The position numbers were made by a program, and so were the translations under genes. The notes under the pieces were generated by a model. It was not told where the DNA came from. It did not search any database and saw only the letters and a list, made by a program, of their open reading frames with translations. A DNA stretch of 34,776 bases from Diplocarpon mali (taxonomy: Eukaryota > Ascomycota > Leotiomycetes > Helotiales > Drepanopezizaceae): positions 140,776-175,551 of the forward strand of contig JAENRP010000063.1 in assembly GCA_024741835.1 (NCBI GenBank). The letters are read 5' to 3'. Shown in pieces: positions 11,164-19,550 of the stretch (its first letter is position 1; each line of letters begins with the position of its first letter).

Positions 11164-12784
11164 ACGAGGTTGTTGGTCACGTGTGTGCCGGCAGAGGCTC
11201 GTGGCGGCCGATCTGGCGGTGACGGTCACGGGGACTGCACATGGAGAGTGGATCGTCTGCCTAGCGGGCGCGAGCCTGAGGCCGAGCCTGAGGCCGAGAT
11301 CGTCGTACGTATCTCTTCTAGGTAGGATAGATACGGCACGGCACGGCAGGTGCGGGCGCCGTACTCCGGTACCGTAGGGTAGTAGAGATAGCTAGCTACC
11401 CTGCCTCGCCTTCGCCGCGGCGAACGAGCGCGAGGGGAGGGGGGTAGGTGCTGGGCCGTGCACGTGGTTCTGCGCACGTGGAGCGAGATGTGAAAGATGC
11501 CAGACGGGAAGGGGGGGAAGATGAGGCATGAGGTTTGGAAGAGGGGGGGGGGGGAGGGGGGTTGAGCTCTCTGCTGTTGTGGTGCGGTGGCTGCGCGAGG
11601 TCTCGTTTATCTACGCAGCGGAGAGTCAGGGAACCGGTGCCTGCAGAGTCGGGTCCGAGGCAGGGGAGGGGTGTGGTGCGGTCTGGTGCAGGGGACGGGC
11701 CCACGTGAGGTGGGGATGTCGTTCCCTGGGCGTCTCGCGCCGGCGACTGCGGACCGGCGAGGGGCCTTGGGGGGGGGGGATAAACACGCACCAACAACGT
11801 CCGTCCTCGCATCGACGGGCGCGGGGCGGCGTCCGGGACGGGGGAGCCAACGAGTCAGGGCGGATCTCCCCGGCCAGCCCTCACGCAGACCCGAACATGG
11901 CGCTGCGCCCGCCGTGTGGCCAAACCGCGGCCGATGCCCGATGTTGATGTAGATTCGCTTTCGGCTGGGGGGGACTCGGATGCGCTCCCAAGGGAACGAG
12001 GTCACGAGACGGGACTGGATGGGACGAAAATCTCCGGCAATGTCTGCTGCACCGCACGTGCTCCTCCCAGTTCCCTGGTCACCCCTGCCACGGACCTGGC
12101 CTTGCTGCGCGCCTCCTTGCTATTCTTTATCATGTCTGCCCCTTATCGCCTATCGCCTATCGCCTATCACTATCGCTCGCTTATCCCGTGGCCCGCCAAG
12201 GGCATCGAAGCAAAGTCCAGTCCGGAGTCGCCCCTCCGCCGGGCCCGGACTCCCACGGCTTGCAAGGGTGTTCCCCGGGGTTTGTTGTACCCACGACTGG
12301 CGAAACTCCGCGGCGCGCTGTCGGGCCTGGAACGTGAGATCCAGGGGAGTTGCTGCTCTTCGATTCCTCTCCGCCCTCCCCCCCCCCGGACGCGGCGGCT
12401 GTCCCGCGCTTGCTCTCTCTCCTCCCAGATGGAAGGAGATGCCTCGTGCGGCCGACGCTCAATCATCATGAAAAAATGCCCCTCTCCAGGCCAAGTATCC
12501 CGCCCTATCGACAAGATGGGCTTGGCAGCGGACTCCGCTATGTGGGGGGACGCCTGGTCAACCTCGCCGGCTCGGGCAAGACTGCATTCTTGGCCCGGGG
12601 CACTGGACGAGGAGGGCTGACGAGGTGAGTTGCGGTCGCTACCATACAATCGTCGGAGAGGCCGGGTCAGGTGAGGAGGTATGGCAGGACAGGCAGGCCG
12701 TTGTGGTGGTGGCGATGTGCAGCGCAGGGGCAGCGCACACAGCACAAGCCCAGCCGCGACGCTGACGTCGAGGCCGAGAGAAGA

Positions 12785-12884
12785 GGTAGAGGCAGAGAGT
12801 AGAGGCAGAGACAGATGCAGACAGAGGCAGACAGAGGCAGACAGAGGCAGACGCAGACGCAGAGAGAGAGACAGACGCAGACGC
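12785..12884. repeat. GGCAGACAGA-type purine-rich tandem array
   Basis: Units of GAGGCAGACA and GACGCAGACG repeat over about 100 bp. The unit length varies between 6 and 10 bp, as in a degenerate microsatellite. Confidence 0.7.
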
Positions 12885-13062
12885 AAAACCTTCCTCTCCC
12901 TCTCCCGGCCTGAATCCGAGTCTGAGCATGAAGCCTGGACCAGCTGCCAAGGCACGGTCGGGTCAGGTCACGGGTCAGGGAGTTTGCTCGGGGAGTTTGG
13001 TCACGAGTAGCTGGGTCGGGTAAGATTGATGGGAGATGGCTATGACTATGCTATGGCTATCT

Positions 13063-13230
13063 ATGGGTAGATGGGTAGATGGGTAGATGGGTAGATGGGT
13101 AGATGGGTAGATGGGTAGATGGGTAGATGGGTTGATGGGTTGATGGGTAGATGGGTAGATGGGTAGATGGGTAGATGGGTAGATGGGTAGATGGGCAGAT
13201 GGATTGATAGGTAGATAGGTAGATGGGTTA
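13063..13230. repeat. 8-bp ATGGGTAG tandem array
   Basis: About 20 head-to-tail copies of ATGGGTAG run with few changes (TTGATGGG in the middle, AGATAGGT at the right end). The reverse complement, CTACCCAT, resembles the unit of the array at the right end of the window. The unit is not the fungal telomere repeat TTAGGG. Confidence 0.9.
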
Positions 13231-13407
13231 ATGAGTAAATACCTGCACAGTAGCAAGGCAAGGGAGGTCGCTAGCGAGTTGAGGTGTGGATACGGTGGGT
13301 ATCGTGTCGCGAGCGGGACCAGGAGCGAGGGTAGCTCGAGCAGCTCGCAGCCACTGCGGATGAACGTGACTGCGGACTCGATGGTCGTGGGGAGGTAATG
13401 AAGTGGT

Positions 13408-13712
13408 TAGGTAGTTGAGTAGCTAGGTAGTTGAGTAGCTAGGTAGTTATGTAGCTGGGTAGTTATGTAGCTAGGTAGTTATGTAGCTGGGTAGTTATGT
13501 AGCTAGGTAATTAATTATATAGCTAGATAATTGAGTAGCTAGGTAATCACGTAGCGAGGTAATCAAGTAGCTAGGTAATCACGTAGCGAGGTAATTATAT
13601 AGCTAGGTAATTAATTACATAGCCAGGTTATCAAGTAGCGAGGTAATTACACATCTAGATCATCAAGTCGCGAGGTAATTACACTTCTAGATCATCACGT
13701 AGCTGGCTAATC
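13408..13712. repeat. Degenerate about 15-bp TAGGTAATTA/GTAGCTAGG array
   Basis: About 300 bp of imperfect units alternate GTAGCTAGGTAGTTA, GTAGCTAGGTAATTA and GTAGCGAGGTAATCA. Divergence increases rightward. It lies 180 bp from the ATGGGTAG array and shares the GGTAG core, so both may come from one expansion and decay process. Confidence 0.8.
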
Positions 13713-13854
13713 TAGCACCCGGTCATGAACCAGAGCCAGGTCCCCGACTTTCTCCCCTTGCCTTGGTAAACGAGGACAAGAGCGAGGTGCCTGGGGTGCG
13801 GGTAGGGTTCGCTACGTCCAGTACATATTCAGACCAGCCCGCCCTTTCCCTCTT

Positions 13855-14085
13855 GACTCCTCCCCCCCTTCCGTTTCCTCCTTCCCCTTCCCCTTCCCCT
13901 TCCCCTTCCCCTCCCCCCTCCCTCTCCCCCTTCCTCTTCCTCCTCCTCGTCGTCACGCCCTTGCTGTCGCCTGTCTGCTGGCCTCATTCCCATTCACCCC
14001 CCTCCTCCATCTTCATCTTCACCTTCACCTTGGCCTTCACCTCCCCCTCCCCCCTCCCCCTCCATCTCCCACCTCGGCTCGTCAC
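13855..14085 (+). promoter_or_regulatory. CT-rich block upstream of the RING gene
   Basis: A 230-bp stretch is almost free of purines on the plus strand and includes a CCCCTT hexamer run near 13883-13915. It lies 300-530 bp before the ATG at 14387, where the promoter or start of the 5' UTR is expected. Confidence 0.45.
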
Positions 14086-14386
14086 TCTCTTGCGCCCTCG
14101 TTCACGCCAGATGACGACCCGCCGTGACCCCCTCCGCAGTATATTCTAACCACGTCCGTCCCCCACATCTCCATCTCAGCCACCACAAGACGATACAACC
14201 CCGCAGCCAGCCCAGCGCAACGCCGATTCCACGAGAGGGCACCTCACGGTCTCGCACCATCGCAGCCTCACCCTCCGCTCGACGACCGGCGAGGCCGGCG
14301 TCCTCGTCCCCGGCACCGAGAGATCGTCGGAGCCTCCGGGTCGGAGATCGACCCCGCTGTCGTATGCCACGGTAGCGGTGCGGGCA

Positions 14387-16910
14387 ATGGATCCCATGGA
14401 CTACACCATGGACGACGCGGCCGTGGGGAATCAGGGGAATCAGGCGAACGATGCGACGAGTCACTCCCGCCAGATACAGTGCCAGGACCCTTCTCGCCCG
14501 CAGGCTCAGTCTACCCATCCAGCCCGCAGCCGCGAAGCCCGCCATTACGACCCCGTCCACGACTCTTCGTCGCCGTGGGCCTACCCAGCAAACGGAAATC
14601 CCAATACCCACGCTCCATTTCGTTCCCCTTACGCGGCACCACCCAGCCAGCCGTGGCCGGTCCCTACCTTCGTGCCGGGCAACAACTGGCTCGGGTCCGC
14701 GAGCACTGGCAGGCCGACGTTTGGTGATTTCAGTACGGGGAGGCCATCTTTTGGGGACCTGCCCCGGGACAACGGCCCCGCTGCCGCCTCGGGCGTGCCT
14801 GATCTGCCGCCGTTTCCCGGCCGAGATGCGAGACCTGATTTCCCCGTCGTGCCGCTGCCCCGGCCGAGTGACTCGTGGGCTGCCTTCCAGGAGCGTTACA
14901 GTGCGTGGCCGGGCTCCTTTGACAACTACGCGGCCGCCTTGACGAGAAACACGGCCTACCTCCCGACACCATCATCATCCTCATCATCCTCACGTCCGAG
15001 CCTCCGGCCTGCCGATCAGGGGCATCAACAACGCGGTGCGGTGAGCCAGCCTGTGCATGCCCATCTCCGCGTCCCGTCGGAGGCCCCGCCTCGATCTTTC
15101 AACCCCCCCAACTTCTTTGAGGGAGCTGCAGACCTGCCGAGAAATACGTACCCCCGCTTAAGCAGAGGCACTCGCATCGCCGCGAGGGCGGCTGCGCTCT
15201 ATCGGCAGAATGGCCTCGACACCGATCTGTTCGGCCGCCAACCGTGGGAATCGGACGAGGAATCTACGTCGGATGCGGAGCTCGACGCCCGGCGGCGGGA
15301 GAGAGACGCGGCGCACCGCGAGATTGACGACGAACGTGCCATGGGAGCTATGCGAGCAGCGCTCTCTGCGGGCAAGAGATTGCCCACCAAGATTGCCCTG
15401 GCTTCTCTGGAGACTCTGAACGTCGATAATCTACAAGGCGAGGAAAAAAGTAAGCCCCCCCTCCCCCGCCCTGCGCGCCGCTTGGTTTCTGCACGGGGGT
15501 ATCCCATGGTCGTCGGTTTGGCTTTGACGCGCTCGCACTTGACGGCCGACCGGAATCTCCCCGGGCAGACTAGAGACACAGCCCTGCCCACGGTGGTGTA
15601 CAAGACTCTGCGTTTCTCTAGGTCGCGGGGTAGCGGAAGCTCACTGTGTCCCTCACCTATAGATGACAAAAATATCACCGAGCATAGCATGGTGTTGCAT
15701 CACCTCAGCTCAGCCTCCAAAGATGTTCTTTCTGCTCTCGTACCGGGCCTCTCGTCCACCACAAGCTGCCGGGCCCAAAGCTAACGCGACCTTAGCATGC
15801 ATTATTTGTTACAACGAATTCGGCATCAGCAACCCCGAAGGCCAGGTCGAGCAACCGACCCGTCTGCCGAGATGCAAACATGTATTTGGCGACATATGTA
15901 TCAAGAAGTGGTTCGAAGACTCTGACAGCTGCCCATACTGCCGGGATAAACTGCCATCCGAACTCAAGAGGCTGAACCCGGGGCCGCCCATCACCATGCG
16001 GATGGTGCACTCGGAGCGCGAACGAATGAGAGCGCGATGGGAGGCGCAGATTCTGGCCCAGCAAGGACTTCTGAGCGGCTTCTACAACGAGAACAGTAGC
16101 GCTAGAAGGTCGGTGCTCCTTGAGCAGTGCTCTGACTGTTCGGTAGCAACAGCTGACCCTGGCAGGGCCTCCGCCACGCCGCAAGCGACGGCGGCGGTTT
16201 CTCCGTACCAGCAAAATACCCGGGGCTTGCAGCAGATGCCGAGACATACTGACGGCTGGGATGAATATGTGCCGCAAAACCCGGGCCGGTACACGCCAGG
16301 TGACTACCACCCCGACCGGAGACGGCAAGCTCGCGGCCGACTCGCCAGCGGCCGCGCCGGCCATCCTGGCGGCCGACCAACCTCGGTGGGGGGTTCCGCG
16401 AGGTCAAACATGCAACCGGTCAACCTTCACCAGGGATCCCCGAGGCACTTCGGAGCAGCTGCACACCCGACACCGGTCACGGGTACCTCGCGGAGGGCCA
16501 CGGCGATCCCCCGATCTAGTGCGACGCACCCGCAGACTCCACAGAACCGAGCCTCCCACCACTCGCCGTTGTCCTCGTCACCACACTCTCCCGAGGCAGT
16601 ATCACCTGCCGTTGCCGTGGGGTCCGGCGTGTCCGCCAGCGGGAGGTCTGGCGCCGAGAGTAATGCACCGCTCCCGAGGTTTGGCCCGAGGTCCTCGGAT
16701 ACGAACCCAGACAGACAGCAGTCGCAGAATCCGTGGGAAGGAAATGAAGGCTACGGGCAAGCGTTTGTTGCCTCGGCAGCAACCATGGGTCAGACGGCTT
16801 CACCCGAAGCCCCCAGCCGCCATTCGGCGCAGTACGGAGAAGCCAGCACTGGCGGAGAGGGTGGACTCGGCGGTGCGGGTTTCCAGCTGCCGTCTCGATG
16901 GTCTCCATAG
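14387..16910 (+). CDS. RING-finger protein, putative E3 ubiquitin ligase
   Basis: Two exons (14387-15449, 15796-16910) give 725 residues. The start is the ATG of MDPMDYTMDDAAVGNQ. Exon 1 is Pro/Ser-rich and probably disordered, then becomes helical (LPTKIALASLETLNVDNLQGEEK). The intron (AAAAAA|GTAAGC, branch GCTAAC, acceptor CTTAG) joins EEK to TCIICYNEFG. The RING follows: C356, C359, C381, H383, C389, C400 and C403, ending SDSCPYCRDKLPSE. The usual His/Cys between H383 and C389 is absent (sequence CKHVFGDIC). The final 300 residues are again low-complexity. Proteins with this RING type and disordered flanks are common in ascomycetes and are annotated as RING ubiquitin ligases; substrate and pathway are unknown. 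Confidence 0.82.
15450..15795 (+). other. 346-nt intron of the RING gene, open in both flanking frames
   Basis: Donor GTAAGC and acceptor ACCTTAG with branch GCTAAC define the intron. Reading on from exon 1 meets no stop until 15782-15784. An ATG at 15663 is in frame with the RING exon and could give a 415-residue product. Both properties are visible in the sequence; whether either product is made is unknown. Confidence 0.7.
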
Positions 16911-17975
16911 ATTGCGTCTCGAGTCTCTGGTGGTCTCGACAGCCTCGCCCCGCAGCTCTCGGCACCACCAACCCCTAGATAAATTGAACAAGACGCCATA
17001 TGGATGGCACGGCGCTACTGCACGACGGATAATTTGCTGGTACTGGCGTTGGGAATTGAGCCAAGGATTTCTGCATAGCTGGTACTCTTGAGCGTTTGGG
17101 ATTTTTTGAGCGGGAGCAATTGCATGCGACCTAGCCGCACTCATACTTGTGAACAAATCGGGTTGTCAATGTTGCTAGCCCCAACAGCCAGATAGCCACG
17201 AAAACCGAGTAAAAACATTCACCATCTCCTTGCTTGCTGATTGATTGCGCGTGCAGATGTTTGTAAACGCTTCCCAACCTGATAGCAATTGGATTGGAAG
17301 GATCAAGTGGCACTAGGGGGCAGGGAGGGTTTTTGAAAGCACTTGCCGCCGTGGCTCAGAGATGTACCTGTATACATGTATACATGTATACATTTACACA
17401 TTTACACATATACATATACACATATACATATACATATACACATATACATATACACATATACATATACACACATCCGCTCGCCGCCGTCATCAAACGAGGC
17501 AAACGGAGAGCGCCATCCGCCGCGAGCGGGAGGAGCGATATCTGCGAGGTGGAGCGACGTGATGCCCAGCACGGCAACGCAAACGCGCCACACGGCCGGG
17601 CCCCCTCCCTGGATGGGAAGCGGGGGGATGGCGGCGCGCAGATTTGGAACAGGCTCGGAATTCGCGTGGAGGCAAGCTGTATAGCTGCGATTGAACCGCA
17701 TGATCTTGTCGTCCGCGATAGCTCCCCCCCCCCGGGCGCGATGCTTCCTACATGTTTGGTAGCGTTCAAGGTCAAGCGAGGACGGGGGGTGCGAGGCAGT
17801 GAGGTTGAGCGGTGCGGTGGTGGGAATGCAAAACTTTCTATATTCTCTCCATTACATCTTGCCCAGACGTGGCCTCTGGCAAGAAGATTCCCACAGTGAA
17901 GCACCCGAGAGATTCCCCGTCTGGTCCAACCAGAATGCCCGAGCCTCTTCCGTCTCCAACCACTCCGAGGATCCT
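16911..17975. other. Intergenic between two convergent genes
   Basis: This interval holds the 3' flanks of the RING gene and the secreted-protein gene, plus a TA/CA microsatellite at 17369-17472. Open frames crossing the microsatellite encode only YTYTHIHIY-type low complexity, and I see no gene. Confidence 0.55.
17369..17472. repeat. ACATATACAT microsatellite
   Basis: GTATACATGTATACAT units change into CATATACACATATACATATACA over about 100 bp. The whole tract alternates purine and pyrimidine, a composition that favours Z-DNA or cruciform structures. Confidence 0.9.
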
Positions 17976-19361
17976 CTACGCATTGAAGGAGGAGGACCAG
18001 GAGCTCTCGACGCTCCAGAAATCGCTTCCTTGCCAGCCAGGGGAATAGCTTGCAACAGCTCCCGAATACTGCTGAGAGTGCAACGAGCAGTACGTGCCCA
18101 GGTGGTGGCCGTTCTTCTTGAGCATGTAGCTGTTGAAGAAGCTGCACTTGTATGGGCTGTACTGTCCCGTGAAGAACCGGATCCACGGGAGCCAGAAGGG
18201 CGTCTTGCTGTTGGCGGCGTTTTGAGACCCGCGTACGCAGCACAGAGAGCTGGATTGTACGGGCCGGGGAAGAAGCGGCTGCCCATGCAAGTGCTGGGGT
18301 GGTTGTGCGCCGTGGACCCGTCAGCGCCGCACTGCTTGGGTGCCTGCCATCCTGGTTGGCTTGCTGGAGTCGTGGTGTTTGTCTTCTCAAAGCCATCGCT
18401 GCCGGCGACAACGACGTGGAACGCCCCGCGGTAATCGCCGAAGTTGGTGGCCGACTCGGCATTCACCCCAGATCCCCAGAGGGTGCACTTGTAGTTGGTG
18501 ATTGAGGCTGGCTGGGTGCAGTTGTCGGACGGGTTGAGCGAGGGGTCACGCTCGACGTAGATGTTGAAGCCAGTGCAGAGTGTCGTGTTGTCGCAGTGCT
18601 GGGCACACAACGGGGCACTGTAGGTCTTCAAGGTGGTGAGACCCAGGTATGTGTTGGCAGATACAGAGGCGTTCAGGTTTCTGAACGTGGCAGCGTAGCC
18701 AGGCGCCTGAGCCGCGAGTGCCTGGGTGCCAAAATCAGGATAGGCTTCGAATGCCTCGACAGTGTCGGGGATGACTTGCGGGCCATAACCATCCGGTCTA
18801 GAAAGGTTAGAGAGAGGCTTATCGGACAGGGTCAGGACTTACTGAGGCGCACAGGCGTCTTCAGGATTGATGAAGCCACAATACGTGCCGGCTTCTGGCT
18901 GAGTTGGGCATGAAGCATCCGACGAGGTGGTGCTGGTTCCGGATGAGACCTGAGAGGTGGTCGTAGTGGGCGTGAGGGATGTGGCGGGCGTGCTGCTGGA
19001 AGCAGCACGCCGGGGGTCCAGCTACGGTGCTGGTACTAATAGCCTTGCCTGGCTCAGCAGTTGTCGAAGTAGAAGTTGAGGAAGTTGACTGTACCCAGGG
19101 CCAACCCCAGAGAGCACCACGTCTGGCGTTAGGAGCCTGGGAAACCGTGGCACTTGCTGAAGCAACACCAGTGACGGCAGCAGAGCCCAGAGTACCGACT
19201 GATGCTGTGTTCAGAGGGATGTTTTGGGAGTTCACTCCACGGGGAGGGCCGGTCAGAGATGGAGACGGAGCGGCATTGACTGAGGAAAAGTCGATAGCCT
19301 GAGCGACGGGAGAAGCAGCGGCGACGGCAACAAATCCTGCAAGAAGAGCTACCGAGCGCAT
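17976..19361 (-). pseudogene. Secreted apple/PAN-like protein gene with an interrupted reading frame
   Basis: The start ATG at 19361 gives a signal peptide (MRSVALLAGFVAVAAA, then SPVAQA). A Ser/Thr-rich linker (SSTPATSLTPTTTTS) and EAGTYCGFINPEDACAPQ follow. After an intron at 18798-18842 (GTAAGT, branch CTAAC) comes a Cys-rich module (PLCAQHCDNTTLCTGFNIYVERDP, then YKCTLWGSG) with apple/PAN-like spacing. A second module ends CSFFNSYMLKKNG and GTYCSLHSQQYSG, with stop at 17976-17978. The frame changes twice. In the linker, a 73-nt intron 19022-19094 (GTACAG ... CGTAG) would repair it. At the CCC run 18228-18230 no usable intron exists, and one missing base between CAAYAG and SQNAANS best explains the shift. 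This may be a sequencing indel or a real null allele. I recall related secreted proteins in many Sordariomycetes, but none with a known function. 'Pseudogene' refers only to the broken frame. Confidence 0.7.
18987..19011. repeat. Perfect 10-bp inverted repeat inside the secreted-protein gene
   Basis: GGCGTGCTGC and GCAGCACGCC flank a 5-nt spacer (TGGAA). It lies in the Ser/Thr linker, beside the first frame change. The GC-rich stem could hinder polymerases. Confidence 0.85.
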
Positions 19362-19391
19362 TTCAATGGACTTTTGCAGAGATTGAGGAGA

Positions 19392-19550
19392 GCGAAAGCG
19401 AAAGTGAAGACGAAGGTGAAGACGAAGGTGAAGACGAAGGTGAAGACGAAGGTGAAGGTAAGAATGAAGGCAAAGGCGCAGATCAAGGTAAGAATGAACG
19501 TCAAGGCGAAGATGAAGGTCAAAACGAAGGTGAAGCTGAAGGTGATGGAG
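19392..19550. repeat. GAAGGTGAAGAC 12-bp/6-bp array in the leader of the secreted-protein gene
   Basis: Units of AAGGTGAAGACG repeat from 30 bp upstream of the start codon for about 160 bp, becoming degenerate away from the gene. On the coding strand it is a CTTCACCTT pyrimidine-rich tract, placed where the 5' UTR or core promoter should be. The KTKVKTKV and FTFVFTFV frames across it are by-products of the repeat. Confidence 0.8.

Larger units (their letters stand above)
10641..14386. other. Gene-free, repeat-dense interval
   Basis: This 3.7-kb interval between APC2 and the RING gene has several open frames in all directions, but each is low-complexity and none shows a recognisable domain or splice pattern. 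It holds many separate tandem arrays (listed individually), G-runs near 11050, 11541 and 11770, and a CT-rich block before the RING gene. A long 5' UTR or non-coding transcript cannot be ruled out. Confidence 0.55.

Noticed and set aside
12170..12955. 261-codon minus-strand frame and the 234-codon plus-strand frame at 11916-12620
   Set aside because: Low-complexity (SLSLRLRLPLS-type) sequence caused by the GGCAGACA array, with no conserved motif.
13063..13230. Interstitial telomere repeat
   Set aside because: The unit is ATGGGTAG, not TTAGGG, so the resemblance is only the G-run.
15663..15795. Normal first exon of a shorter RING protein
   Set aside because: Splicing 15449 to 15796 yields the family-typical EEK-TCIICYNEFG junction with good branch and acceptor. 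The internal ATG is kept only as a possible isoform.
17356..18462. 368-codon minus-strand frame
   Set aside because: It overlaps the secreted-protein gene in another frame, crosses the ACATATACAT microsatellite and has no recognisable domain. The true frames keep conserved sequence.
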